Counted from the first letter of the stretch, positions 20,613-29,298 are shown. The stretch is 64,000 nucleotides of DNA from Sphingomonas sp. (GCF_017745215.1 NZ_JAGHZV010000021.1:21564-85563); one strand, 5' to 3'. The notes: generated from the letters alone by a model not told the origin. A program made the numbers and translations.

Positions 20613-20779
20613 TGTCGTTCATCTGCGCGACAGCTTTACCCGAGTAGAACAGTCCTCGCGGATGAGGGCTCGACCCGGGATTTTCCCCCTGTTGCCCGGC
20701 CTGCCCCCATCCCGCCTGCGTGACGAACGCTAGGTCGGCCCTCGCTCCACTGCCCCCGGAGCGGGGGCCTTTCTTTTTT
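20613..20779 (+). ncRNA. Candidate small RNA or structured 3' UTR ending in an intrinsic terminator
   Basis: Between lolA and the MITE-like element, about 140 nt without a gene precede a strong intrinsic terminator. The stretch contains several short hairpins, for example CCTCGCGGATGAGG and GGGATTTTCCC, and GACGAACGC within a larger dyad. It matches no RNA family that I can recognise (not SRP RNA, tmRNA or RNase P RNA). It could be the lolA 3' UTR, a processed sRNA, or a free-standing sRNA such as a 6S-like RNA; the last is speculation. Confidence 0.3.
20752..20779 (+). terminator. Rho-independent terminator
   Basis: GCCCCC-GGAGC-GGGGGC forms a perfect 6-bp GC stem with a 5-nt loop, followed by CTTTCTTTTTT. 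It is the clearest plus-strand intrinsic terminator I noticed in the window and lies about 140 nt after the lolA stop. Confidence 0.85.
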
Positions 20780-20800
20780 GACGCAGCGACGCTGCGCGGA

Positions 20801-20940
20801 CGGTGCCAGCCCACTCCCCCACCAGTGTGAGGTGAACAGTGCCCCGCGCTGTTCAGGTCATGCCGGGGGCATGACCGACCTCACACTCCCATAGAATAAA
20901 CTTCCGTTGGGAGGCCGGGTGGGGGAGTGGGCTGGCACCG
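20801..20940. repeat. 140-bp nested palindromic element (MITE-like)
   Basis: Perfect 23-bp terminal inverted repeats at 20801-20823 and 20918-20940 (ends CGGTGCCAGCCCACTC…) enclose a second 10-bp inverted repeat (AGTGTGAGGT / ACCTCACACT), which encloses two hairpins: TGAACAG…CTGTTCA and GGTCATGCC-GGG-GGCATGACC. The whole unit can fold as a branched cruciform. There is no ORF. The size and nested symmetry suggest a miniature inverted-repeat or palindromic mobile element inserted between lolA and xth. No target-site duplication is evident. Confidence 0.7.
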
Positions 20941-20967
20941 CGAGACAAGCATCGCTATCTCGCGCCG

Positions 20968-21762
20968 ATGGCCGACACGCTCAAGATCGCTTCCTGGAAC
21001 ATCAATTCGGTGCGTTTCCGCATCAATATCGTCGAGCAGTTCCTCAAGGAGGAAGCGCCCGACATCCTCTGCCTCCAGGAAACCAAGGTGATCGACGGCG
21101 ACTTCCCCCGCGCCGCCTTCGAGGCGCTCGGCTATCGCCACAACCTCCTCCACGGCCAGCGGATGCACCATGGCGTGGCGATCCTCTCGAAGGTCCCGGT
21201 GGTCGAGGACGACCGGCTCGACTGGCAGGCCAACGGCGAGGCGCGGCACGTCGGCGTGCGGCTGCCCAACGGCGTGCGGCTCGAGAATGTCTATGTCCCC
21301 GCCGGCGGCGACGTGCCCGATCGCACCGTCAACCCCAAGTTCGGCCAGAAGCTCGATTTCGTCGAGCGGATGACCGGCTGGTCCGAAGGGCTGCGCGTCC
21401 CCACCATCCTGGTCGGCGACTTCAACATCGCCCCGCTCGAATGCGACGTGTGGAGCCACAAGGCGCTGCTCGACGTGGTCAGCCACACGCCGATCGAAGT
21501 CGAGGCGCTGGGCAGGCTCCAGGCCGCGCACGACTGGGTCGACCTGGGCCGCAGCTTCCTCCCGGCACCGACACGCAACTGGACCTGGTGGAGCTACCGC
21601 GCCAAGGACTGGCTCGCCTCCGACCGCGGGCGGCGGCTCGATCACATGTGGGCGAGCCCCGAGGTCGCCAAGGCGGCGACCGAGCACAAGGTCCACGAAT
21701 CCTGCCGCAGCTGGCTCAAGCCCTCGGACCATGTCCCCATCGTCACCGAGTTCGCCTTTTGA
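20968..21762 (+). CDS. xth: Exodeoxyribonuclease III
   Basis: An AP endonuclease and 3' exonuclease of base-excision repair. The endonuclease/exonuclease/phosphatase motifs are all present: LKIASWNINSVRFR at the N-terminus, LCLQETKV (metal Glu), GDFNIAPLECDVW, and SDHVPIVTEF at the C-terminus (catalytic Asp-His). It has 264 residues, the normal length. The stop overlaps the ribA start. Confidence 0.95.
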   Translation: MADTLKIASWNINSVRFRINIVEQFLKEEAPDILCLQETKVIDGDFPRAAFEALGYRHNLLHGQRMHHGVAILSKVPVVEDDRLDWQANGEARHVGVRLPNGVRLENVYVPAGGDVPDRTVNPKFGQKLDFVERMTGWSEGLRVPTILVGDFNIAPLECDVWSHKALLDVVSHTPIEVEALGRLQAAHDWVDLGRSFLPAPTRNWTWWSYRAKDWLASDRGRRLDHMWASPEVAKAATEHKVHESCRSWLKPSDHVPIVTEFAF

Positions 21763-22796
21763 GCGGCGCGCACCAGACCGCGCTGGCGATCGACGCGCTG
21801 CGCCGCGGCTGGCCGGTGACGCTAGGCGGCTACGACCTGCTTGCGATCGAGACCGGCGACCACGAGCGGCTCGCGGCGTTCGACCCCGATGGCACCGCGG
21901 CGCTGCTGCTCTCGGCCGGCCGCGCCGTGACGCTCAAGCTTACCAACCAGCGCGACGCCGCCGACGGGCCAGTGCTCGTCGGCCGCACGCCCTGGCTCGA
22001 CTTCGACATGGCCACCGCGCTCGCCGACCCGCAGTTCGACTTGTCGACGCCGCTCAAGGGCCCCTTCCGCGCGATCCCGCTCAGCGATCCGGAGAGCGCC
22101 GCCGCCGCGCTCCAGCTCGCGCGGATCGCCGGGCTGCTCCCGGCCTTCTTCGTCAAGCCGGCGACCGCCCCCGGGATCACGCCAGCCGACCTCGCCGAGC
22201 ATGAGGACGCCGATCGCCTGCGCATCGTCGCGCGCGCGCGGCTGCCGGTCGACGGCGCCGAGGATTCCGAGATCATCGCCTTCCGCACCGACGAGATGCC
22301 CGGCGAGCATGTCGCGCTCGTCATCGGCCAGCCCGACGGCAACCCGCCGCTCGTCCGCCTCCACAGCGAATGCCTGACCGGCGACGTGCTCGGCAGCCTC
22401 AAATGTGATTGCGGGCCGCAGCTTCAGGCGGCCATCAAGGCGATCCGGGCGAGCGGCTGGGGGATCCTGCTCTACCTTCGCCAGGAAGGCCGCGGGATCG
22501 GGCTGATCAACAAGCTGCGCGCCTATGCGCTGCAGGACCAGGGCTATGACACCGTGGACGCCAACACCCGGCTGGGCTTCGCGGTCGACGCGCGCAACTT
22601 CGCGATCGCGGGCCGGATGCTGTCGCTGCTCGGCCAGAAGCGCGTCCGGCTGCTGACCAACAACCCCGAGAAGGTCGCCCAGCTCGAAGCGACGGGGATC
22701 GCCGTGGTCGAGCGCGTGCCGCATATCCTGCCGGCCAATCCGCACAACGAGCGCTACCTCGCCGCCAAGCGCGACCGCACCGGGCACCAGCTCTGA
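21759..22796 (+). CDS. ribA: GTP cyclohydrolase II with N-terminal extension
   Basis: Catalyses the first step of riboflavin synthesis from GTP. The cyclohydrolase domain occupies roughly residues 160-345: the zinc cysteines are in HSECLTGDVLGSLKCDCG, and RQEGRGIGL is the GTP-site motif. About 150 residues precede it and match no domain I can name; they do not look like an intact RibB. The start is a TTG overlapping the xth stop (TTGA), giving 345 residues. Confidence 0.92.
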   Translation: MSGAHQTALAIDALRRGWPVTLGGYDLLAIETGDHERLAAFDPDGTAALLLSAGRAVTLKLTNQRDAADGPVLVGRTPWLDFDMATALADPQFDLSTPLKGPFRAIPLSDPESAAAALQLARIAGLLPAFFVKPATAPGITPADLAEHEDADRLRIVARARLPVDGAEDSEIIAFRTDEMPGEHVALVIGQPDGNPPLVRLHSECLTGDVLGSLKCDCGPQLQAAIKAIRASGWGILLYLRQEGRGIGLINKLRAYALQDQGYDTVDANTRLGFAVDARNFAIAGRMLSLLGQKRVRLLTNNPEKVAQLEATGIAVVERVPHILPANPHNERYLAAKRDRTGHQL

Positions 22797-22798
22797 CG

Positions 22799-23236
22799 AT
22801 GCGCTATTACCTCGACGTCGAGATGAACGGCTTCGGCGGGCCGCTGATCTCGATGGCGCTGGTGCCCGAGGACGAGGGCCTGCCCGCCTTTTACGAAGCG
22901 CTCGACTGCCCCGATCCGACACCCTGGGTCGCCGAGCATGTCATCCCCGTGCTCGGCATCGCACCGATCTCGCGCGCCGAATTCGCCGGGAAGCTCGAAC
23001 GCTATCTCCACGACGTCGAATGGCCCGTCCTCGTCGCCGACTGGCCCGAGGACATCGCCAGGGCCGCCGAAGCGATGATCGTCGCGCCGGGGCGGCGGAT
23101 CGCGGTGCGCCAGGTCCGCTTCGAGCTCTGCGACCCGCCCGCCTTCGATGCCGCGGTCGCGAGCGCGGTGCCGCACAACGCCTATCACGACGCCGTCGCG
23201 CTGCGCCGCCACATGCTCGACCGCGGCTGCGACTGA
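22799..23236 (+). CDS. DEDDh-type 3'-5' exoribonuclease-like protein (Rv2179c family)
   Basis: A 145-residue protein with RNase T-like exonuclease residues: DxE in YLDVEMNGFGG (residues 5-7), a middle Asp in VLVADWPEDI, and HNAYHDA near residue 127 matching HxAxxD. This pattern fits the small exoribonuclease family typified by Mycobacterium Rv2179c. It starts 2 bp after the ribA stop and is probably co-transcribed. The function assignment is by motif only. Confidence 0.65.
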   Translation: MRYYLDVEMNGFGGPLISMALVPEDEGLPAFYEALDCPDPTPWVAEHVIPVLGIAPISRAEFAGKLERYLHDVEWPVLVADWPEDIARAAEAMIVAPGRRIAVRQVRFELCDPPAFDAAVASAVPHNAYHDAVALRRHMLDRGCD

Positions 23237-23259
23237 CCTCGTTCAAGCGGCGCTTGCCG

Positions 23260-23952
23260 CTAGGCGATCAGCGCCGCCACTTCCTCGAAGCTCCAGGCGA
23301 TGTCGCGCACGCCCAGCGCGCGCAGCCGCTCGGCATGGTCTGGGCCGCAATGGCTGCCCGCGACGAGCCCGATGACATGCGCGCCCGAGGCGACCGCGCC
23401 GGTCACGCCCACCGGTGAATCCTCGAGGATCGCGCAGCGTGCGATGTCGACACCCAGCTTCTCGGCGGCGTGGAGATAGAGGTCGGGCGCCGGCTTGCCG
23501 CGCTCGACATGCTCGCGGCCGCTGAAGATCCACGCACCGAAGTCCTGGCGCAGCCCGAGGTGCTCGAGGTGCGTCTCGATCCAGTGGCTGGTGCTCGACG
23601 AGGTGATCGCGCGCGGCAGCCCGCGCGGCAGCGCCGAGACGAAGCCGATCGCACCCGCCACGGCGTCGAGCCCCTGTTCGAGCACGCGCGCGTCCTCGGC
23701 CTGGCGCGCTTCATGGAAGCCCTCGGGGATCGCGCGGCCGATCCAGCGCTCGATCGCGGCGAGGAAGTCGCCGCCGGCGAGCCCCATGAAATTGGCCATC
23801 GATTCCTCGGGCGTGGTCGGATGCCCTGCCGCGGTGAGGAACTCGGCGATCTGGCGGTTGCCGGCATATTCGCTTTCGAGCAGCACCCCGTCGAAATCGA
23901 AGAGGATCGCATCGAAGCGGACCGCGAGCGGCCGGGCGGCGGAGAGTGTCAT
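23260..23952 (-). CDS. HAD family hydrolase (phosphoglycolate phosphatase-like)
   Basis: A 230-residue haloacid-dehalogenase superfamily phosphatase. The nucleophile motif is DFDGVLLES (first Asp near residue 18), motif II is ITSSST, Lys is in RGKPAPDLYLHAAEKLG, and motif IV is LEDSPVGVTGA. A helical cap domain lies between motifs I and II, as in Gph and beta-phosphoglucomutase. The substrate is unknown. Its start overlaps the yggS stop by 4 bp. Confidence 0.88.
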   Translation of the reverse strand: MTLSAARPLAVRFDAILFDFDGVLLESEYAGNRQIAEFLTAAGHPTTPEESMANFMGLAGGDFLAAIERWIGRAIPEGFHEARQAEDARVLEQGLDAVAGAIGFVSALPRGLPRAITSSSTSHWIETHLEHLGLRQDFGAWIFSGREHVERGKPAPDLYLHAAEKLGVDIARCAILEDSPVGVTGAVASGAHVIGLVAGSHCGPDHAERLRALGVRDIAWSFEEVAALIA

Positions 23953-24629
23953 GCGCGGTCCCCGAACAGCGCGGTGCCGACACGGGCATGGGTGGCGCCG
24001 AGCGTCACTGCCGTCTCGAAATCGCCCGACATGCCCATGCTCAGCGCCATGACGTCATGGTCCCGCGCGAGCTTGGCAAGCAGCGCGAAATAGGGCGCGG
24101 GCTCGACGTCGAGAGGCGGCACGCACATCAGCCCGGCGACGGGCAGCGCCGCGGCGCGCGCCTCGGCGAGCAGAACGGGCAGCGCCTCAACCGGGCAGCC
24201 GCCCTTCTGCGGCTCGTCGCCGATGTTGACCTGGACGAAGCACGGCGGACGGCGATCGGCCTTGTCCATCGCCCTGGCCAGCGCGACGACGAGCGAGGGC
24301 CGGTCGACCGAATGGATCGCGTCGAACAGCGCGATCGCTTCCTCGGCCTTGTTCGACTGGAGCTGGCCGACGAGGTGAAGCTCGATTCCCGGCGTCTCCT
24401 CGCGGAGCGCCGGCCACTTGGCGGCGGCTTCCTGCACGCGGTTCTCGCCGAAGACGCGCTGGCCCGCGGCGATCAGCGGGCGGATCGCTTCGGCCTCGTG
24501 CGTCTTGGAGATGGCGATCAGCGTCACGTCGGCGGGCGCGCGGCCGGCGAGATGCGCGGCACGGGCGATCCGCTCACGGACTCCCTCGAGGCGCTGGCTC
24601 GCCCCGCGGCTGGCATCGTCTGTTGGCAT
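23949..24629 (-). CDS. yggS: YggS family pyridoxal-phosphate homeostasis protein
   Basis: A fold-type III PLP-binding protein involved in vitamin B6 and amino-acid homeostasis. The PLP lysine is in LIAISKTHEAEAI, followed by GENRVQEAAAKW, LVGQLQSNKA and MGMSGDFETAVTLGATHARVGTALFG, which bind the phosphate. It has 226 residues, normal for the family. It is divergently oriented from the thiE-like gene with only 22 bp between the two starts. Confidence 0.93.
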   Translation of the reverse strand: MPTDDASRGASQRLEGVRERIARAAHLAGRAPADVTLIAISKTHEAEAIRPLIAAGQRVFGENRVQEAAAKWPALREETPGIELHLVGQLQSNKAEEAIALFDAIHSVDRPSLVVALARAMDKADRRPPCFVQVNIGDEPQKGGCPVEALPVLLAEARAAALPVAGLMCVPPLDVEPAPYFALLAKLARDHDVMALSMGMSGDFETAVTLGATHARVGTALFGDRA

Positions 24630-24651
24630 GCCCGCCGCTATAGGAGGCCCG

Positions 24652-25182
24652 ATGCGCCCCCGCCACCCCCCGATTCCGCGCCTGTGGCTGATGACCGACC
24701 CGCGCCAGGGCGAGTCGCTATGGACCGCGCTCGAACGGCTGCCGTGCGGCGCGGGCGTGGTGTTCCGCCACTATCAGCTGGCCCCGGCCGAGCGGCGGGC
24801 GCTGTTCCGGAAGATCGCGAAGGTTGCCCAGAGACGGCGCCTCACCCTGGTGGCGGCGGGCGAGGAACGGCTCGGGCGGGGCCCGTTGGGAATCCACAAC
24901 AGGCGCGGTGGCCCGCAGGCCTTCCCGCGAACCGCAGCGGCGCACAGCCGGCGCGAGGCGATCACGGCGATCCGGAGCGGCGTCGATGCGATCTTCGTCT
25001 CGCCGGTGTTCGCGAGTCGGTCGCACCCCGGCGCCAAGCCGCTGGGGCGCGTGCGATTCGGCCTGCTGGTCCGGGACCTGGGCGCGCCGGTGATCGCGCT
25101 CGGCGGGATGGATGCCAGGCGCGCGCGCAGCCTCAGCCCGATGGCAATCCACGGCTGGGCGGCAATCGACGCCTGGGGTTAG
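24652..25182 (+). CDS. Thiamine phosphate synthase-like protein (ThiE/TenI family)
   Basis: A 176-residue TIM-barrel protein. The family block HSRREAITAIRSGVDAIFVSPVFASRSHPGAKPLG and the C-terminal IALGGMDARRARSL are clear, but the N-terminal half is diverged (RGPLGIHNR replaces the usual D-G-V/I-H-L strand). It may be a genuine ThiE or a TenI-like aminase. The ATG at 24652 follows GGAGG. No thiamine genes are adjacent. The stop overlaps the next, convergent gene by 4 bp. Confidence 0.7.
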   Translation: MRPRHPPIPRLWLMTDPRQGESLWTALERLPCGAGVVFRHYQLAPAERRALFRKIAKVAQRRRLTLVAAGEERLGRGPLGIHNRRGGPQAFPRTAAAHSRREAITAIRSGVDAIFVSPVFASRSHPGAKPLGRVRFGLLVRDLGAPVIALGGMDARRARSLSPMAIHGWAAIDAWG

Positions 25183-25910
25183 AAGCGGAAGGCAGTGCCG
25201 ACGTACACCGCCTGGCTGTCGCGCGGCTGGTTGGTCAGCTGCGGCAGGCGGTCGCGATCGGCCTTGTAACGCACGCCCGCAGTCACATCGAGGTTGCGCG
25301 TCAGGCGGTACGACCCGCCGACATCGATCGAATAGCTTGCGGCGTCGCCGATCGGCGTCGGCGTGCTGGTGAGCGGCGTATCGGTGCCGGCAGTGATGCG
25401 GCCACCCGCACGCTTGCCGGTATAGGCGAGCGACACTTCGCGATGCTCGCCGCTGCCCGGCTGGGCCACGAGATCGACATGCGCGATATCGCCCGAGACC
25501 GACAGCCGCTTCCACGCGACCGAAACGCCGAGATTATAGGCGATCGGCTGAAGCCCCACGGTCGCGGCCGGCGCAACCGGATCGGCGCGATCGACCGGCT
25601 TGGGCACGCGAGTCGACGCCGCGCGGACCGCGATCGCCACCACCGGCGCCTTCGAATCGCGCGATTCGGATGGCGTGAAGCGGAAGCTGCTCGACGGCAA
25701 CCCGCTCCGCGCGAGCATCGCAGCGAGCTTCGGATCGGCCGAGGCCGGCGTGAACACGCCGAATTGTCCATTGCTCACAGCCACTTGGCGCTTCGCCGCA
25801 TGGCCGGGATGCGTTTCCTGGGCACGAAGCGCGGGCGCGACGAAAAGCGCGGCGACGGCAACCGTCCCCAGCGCAATTCCCCCCATCCAGCGTTCCACGC
25901 GCATCGTCAT
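25179..25910 (-). CDS. Predicted exported beta-barrel protein of unknown function
   Basis: A 243-residue protein with a signal peptide (GGIALGTVAVAALFVAPALRAQ) and a C-terminal half of alternating strands such as LGVSVAWKRLSVSGDIAHVDLV and YSIDVGGSYRLTRNLDVTAGVRYKA, ending in AVYVGTAFRF with a terminal Phe, the classic BamA recognition signal. It is probably a small outer-membrane barrel. No family is recognised. The 218 bp upstream contain a direct repeat of TTAACGCG. Confidence 0.6.
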   Translation of the reverse strand: MTMRVERWMGGIALGTVAVAALFVAPALRAQETHPGHAAKRQVAVSNGQFGVFTPASADPKLAAMLARSGLPSSSFRFTPSESRDSKAPVVAIAVRAASTRVPKPVDRADPVAPAATVGLQPIAYNLGVSVAWKRLSVSGDIAHVDLVAQPGSGEHREVSLAYTGKRAGGRITAGTDTPLTSTPTPIGDAASYSIDVGGSYRLTRNLDVTAGVRYKADRDRLPQLTNQPRDSQAVYVGTAFRF

Positions 25911-26128
25911 TCCTTCTATTTGGGTCGGCCTATCACGAATCGGAAGCCCGGTGCCACAAGTGGTTGCAGATTCCTCCGGACTGTTGCGCCACGCCCACAG
26001 AGTCTTAACGCGGGACGTTAACGCGAACCCCTCGCCAAGCCGTCCTCGTCCATCGCACCGGCCCGCCTTGCTCCCGCCACATCAGCTTCTATAGATGCAA
26101 GCCGCCTGAACCATAATCGCCATTTGGG

Positions 26129-26575
26129 ATGCCATTGATGAACCGCCTGCTGCGCATTGCGATCCTCGGGTCGCTCGTTCTTCCGCTCGCCGCCTGCGGC
26201 CATCATGGCGGGAAGCGCCCGAATGCCGATCTCGCCGCGTCGCAGGTGACCACGATCGGCGTGAACTCCTATCTGTGGCGCGCGACGCTCGACACGCTGA
26301 GCTTCATGCCGCTGCTCCAGACCGATTCGAACGGCGGCGTGATCGTGACCGACTGGTTCACCAACCCCAACGTCTCGACCGAGCGGATGAAGGTGACGGT
26401 GACGATCCTCGACCGGGATCTCCGTGCCGACGCCCTGCGCGTCGCGGCGCTGCGCCAGGTCAACCGCAACGGCCAGTGGGTCGATGTCCCGGTGCAGGCG
26501 GCGACGGTGCAGAAGCTCGAGGACATCATCCTCACCCGCGCCCGCGACCTTCGCCGCTCGGCGATCGTCGACTAA
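26129..26575 (+). CDS. DUF3576 lipoprotein
   Basis: A 148-residue lipoprotein with lipobox LAAC (residues 21-24 of the longest form) and the DUF3576 core IGVNSYLWRATLDTLSFMPL and GGVIVTDWF. In alphaproteobacteria this family commonly precedes leuS and lptE, as here, which suggests an envelope role. The true start could be the ATG at 26138 (MNRLLRIAIL), giving a more standard signal peptide. Confidence 0.85.
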   Translation: MPLMNRLLRIAILGSLVLPLAACGHHGGKRPNADLAASQVTTIGVNSYLWRATLDTLSFMPLLQTDSNGGVIVTDWFTNPNVSTERMKVTVTILDRDLRADALRVAALRQVNRNGQWVDVPVQAATVQKLEDIILTRARDLRRSAIVD

Positions 26576-26596
26576 GCGCTTTCCGCTTTCCAGAAT

Positions 26597-26678
26597 CGTC
26601 ATCCCGGCGAAAGCCGGGATCCAGGGTCTCAAGCGGCATCGCCCTTGGCTCTGGATCCCGGCTTTCGCCGGGATGACG
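26597..26678. repeat. REP-like palindromic repeat, copy 1
   Basis: An 82-bp inverted repeat with arms CGTCATCCCGGCGAAAGCCG and their complement, separated by a partly conserved centre. It sits between the DUF3576 gene and leuS. It could act as a 3' hairpin and belongs to the same family as the copies at 52.9 and 60.6 kb. Confidence 0.85.
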
Positions 26679-26748
26679 TCGTTTGTGCTCGGGTTGAGGC
26701 CAGCCAGCCCTTGATTGTGCGCCCTCCCCGCCCTTAGTGCCTCCAGCC

Positions 26749-29298
26749 ATGCAGAAGGAAACCCCAGTGTCGCGGTTCAACGCGCTCAAGGCCGACGCCC
26801 ATTGGCAGAAGGTGTGGGACGACGCCCGCACCTTCGCCGCGCGCGACGACAGCCCCAAGCCCAAGTCCTACGTCCTTGAGATGTTCCCCTATCCTTCGGG
26901 GCGCATCCACATGGGGCACGTCCGCAACTATACGATGGGCGACGTGCTCGCGCGCTTCCGGCGGATGAAGGGCATGGAAGTGCTCCACCCGATGGGTTGG
27001 GACGCGTTCGGCATGCCCGCCGAAAATGCGGCGATGGAGAAGAAGGTCCACCCCGGCAGCTGGACCCGCGCCAACATCGCGACGATGAAGGCCCAGTTGA
27101 AGCGCCTCGGCTTCGCGCTCGACTGGACGCGCGAGCTCGCGACCTGCGAGCCCGACTATTACGGCCAGGAACAGGCGCTGTTCCTCGACCTCCATGCCGC
27201 GGGGCTGGTCTATCGCAAGGAATCGGCGGTCAACTGGGACCCGGTCGACATGACCGTGCTCGCCAACGAGCAGGTGATCGACGGGCGCGGCTGGCGCTCG
27301 GGCGCGCTGGTCGAGCGGCGCAAGCTGAGCCAGTGGTTCCTGAAGATCACCCAGTTCGCCGACGACCTGCTGGAGGGCCTCCAGGGCCTCGAGCATTGGC
27401 CCGACAAGGTGAAGCTGATGCAGGAGAACTGGATCGGCAAGTCCGAGGGCCTGCAGTTCCGCTTCGCGCTGACCGGCAACGACACCGGCTCCAGCGACGT
27501 CGAGGTGTTCACCACGCGCCCCGACACGATCTTCGGATCGAGCTTCGTCGCGATCGCGGCGGACCATCCGATCGCGCAGGCGCTGGGCGCCGCCAACCCC
27601 GACGTCGCCGCCTTCATCGAGGCATGCAAGGCGGGCGGCACCAGCGCGGCCGAGATCGAGACGCAGGAGAAGCTGGGTTACGACACCGGCATCCGCGCGG
27701 TGCATCCCTTTGATCCGGCGTGGGAATTGCCGCTGTACATCGCCAATTTCGTGCTGATGGACTATGGCACCGGCGCCGTCTTCGGCGTGCCGGCGCACGA
27801 CCAGCGCGACTTCGAATTCGCGACCAAATACAACCTGCCGATCCGCCGAGTCGTCTCGGACGGCGACAAGGTGCTGCCCGACTTCCACGAGTCCGAGGCC
27901 TGGTCGGGCCCGGGCAGCCTGGTGAACTCGCACTTCCTCGACGGGCTCGACATCGCCCAGGCCAAGCGCGAAGTGATCACGCGTGCCGAAGCGGGCGGCT
28001 GGGGCACCGGCACCACCGTGTGGCGGCTGCGCGACTGGGGGGTGAGCCGCCAGCGCTATTGGGGCACGCCGATCCCGATCATCCATTGCGATGCCTGCGG
28101 CCCCATGCCCGTGCCGCGCGACCAGCTGCCGGTGGTGCTGCCCGAGGATGTCAGCTTCGAGGTCCCCGGCAACCCGCTTGACCGCCATCCGACCTGGAAG
28201 CATGTCGACTGCCCGGGTTGCGGCGGCAAGGCGCGGCGCGAGACCGACACGCTCGACACCTTCGTCGATTCGTCCTGGTATTTCATCCGCTTCGCCAGCC
28301 AGCCGGATAACAAACCGTTCGACAAGGCGGTCGCCGAGCAATGGCTGCCGGTGGGCCAGTACATCGGCGGGGTGGAGCATGCGATCCTCCACCTGCTCTA
28401 CGCGCGCTTCTGGACGCGGGCGCTGAAGCACATGGGGATGCTCGACGTGGCCGAGCCCTTCGCGGGGCTGTTCACCCAGGGCATGGTGACGCATTTGAGC
28501 TTCTTCAACGAAGACAAGAGCAGCGGGCGCATCACCTGGTATCCTCCCGACGATGTCGACTTCGACGGAAAGACCGCCAAGCTCCGCGCCGACGGTTCGC
28601 CGGTGACGGTCGGCCGCGTCGAGAAGATGTCGAAGACCAAGAAGAACACCGTCGATCCGGAACCGATCGTCGACCAATATGGCGCGGACGCGGTGCGCTG
28701 GTTCATGCTCTCCGACTCGCCGCCCGAGCGCGACCTGGAGTGGAGCGAGAACGGCATCCAGGGCTCGTGGCGCTTCGTCCAGCGGCTGTGGCGGCTCTTC
28801 GCCGAGCCGACCGACGCCGAGGGCGCCGATGCCGAGCTCGACAAGAAGCTCCATCGTACCATCGCCGGCGTCGCCGAGGACATCGAGGCGTTGTCGTTCA
28901 ACAAGGCCGTCGCCAAGCTCTACGAGCTGGTGAACGCGATCGAGCGCGCCAAGCCCTCCGCCTCGCGCGCGACCGCGGTGCGCACGCTGGCACGAATCGC
29001 CGCGCCGATGGTTCCGCACCTGGCGGAGGAGGCCTGGGTCGCGATGGGCGAGGCCGGCCTGATCGCCGACGCGGCCTGGCCCGAGGTGGACCCCGTGCTG
29101 CTGGTGGACGATGAAGTGACGATCGCGGTGCAAGTGAATGGCAAGCTGCGCGACACGCTGCTATTGCCAAAGGGCGCGCCCCGCGAGACCGCGGAGGCGG
29201 CCGCGCTGGCGTCGGAGAACGTCCAGCGCGCGCTCGAAGGAAAGGCGCCGAAGAAAGTGATCGTCGTGCCCGACCGGCTGGTGAACCTCGTCGCATGA
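26749..29298 (+). CDS. leuS: Leucyl-tRNA synthetase
   Basis: A class Ia aminoacyl-tRNA synthetase. The HIGH motif appears as PYPSGRIHMGHVRNYTMGD and the KMSKS motif as VEKMSKTKKNTVDP. An editing (CP1) domain is present, with TTRPDTIFG and its GTGAVFGVPAHDQRD block, and a C-terminal anticodon-binding region follows. It has about 849 residues from the ATG at 26749. A GTG at 26767 with an AAGGA upstream is a strong alternative start. It overlaps lptE by 4 bp. Confidence 0.97.
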   Translation: MQKETPVSRFNALKADAHWQKVWDDARTFAARDDSPKPKSYVLEMFPYPSGRIHMGHVRNYTMGDVLARFRRMKGMEVLHPMGWDAFGMPAENAAMEKKVHPGSWTRANIATMKAQLKRLGFALDWTRELATCEPDYYGQEQALFLDLHAAGLVYRKESAVNWDPVDMTVLANEQVIDGRGWRSGALVERRKLSQWFLKITQFADDLLEGLQGLEHWPDKVKLMQENWIGKSEGLQFRFALTGNDTGSSDVEVFTTRPDTIFGSSFVAIAADHPIAQALGAANPDVAAFIEACKAGGTSAAEIETQEKLGYDTGIRAVHPFDPAWELPLYIANFVLMDYGTGAVFGVPAHDQRDFEFATKYNLPIRRVVSDGDKVLPDFHESEAWSGPGSLVNSHFLDGLDIAQAKREVITRAEAGGWGTGTTVWRLRDWGVSRQRYWGTPIPIIHCDACGPMPVPRDQLPVVLPEDVSFEVPGNPLDRHPTWKHVDCPGCGGKARRETDTLDTFVDSSWYFIRFASQPDNKPFDKAVAEQWLPVGQYIGGVEHAILHLLYARFWTRALKHMGMLDVAEPFAGLFTQGMVTHLSFFNEDKSSGRITWYPPDDVDFDGKTAKLRADGSPVTVGRVEKMSKTKKNTVDPEPIVDQYGADAVRWFMLSDSPPERDLEWSENGIQGSWRFVQRLWRLFAEPTDAEGADAELDKKLHRTIAGVAEDIEALSFNKAVAKLYELVNAIERAKPSASRATAVRTLARIAAPMVPHLAEEAWVAMGEAGLIADAAWPEVDPVLLVDDEVTIAVQVNGKLRDTLLLPKGAPRETAEAAALASENVQRALEGKAPKKVIVVPDRLVNLVA

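Noticed and set aside
26005-26021. TTAA-N9-TTAA as a CtrA site
   Set aside because: CtrA full sites need a 7-bp spacer; here the spacer is 9. Kept only as a direct repeat of TTAACGCG.
26734-29133. 799-residue ORF opposite leuS
   Set aside because: Antisense shadow of leuS with Arg/His/Asp-rich composition and no recognisable motif.
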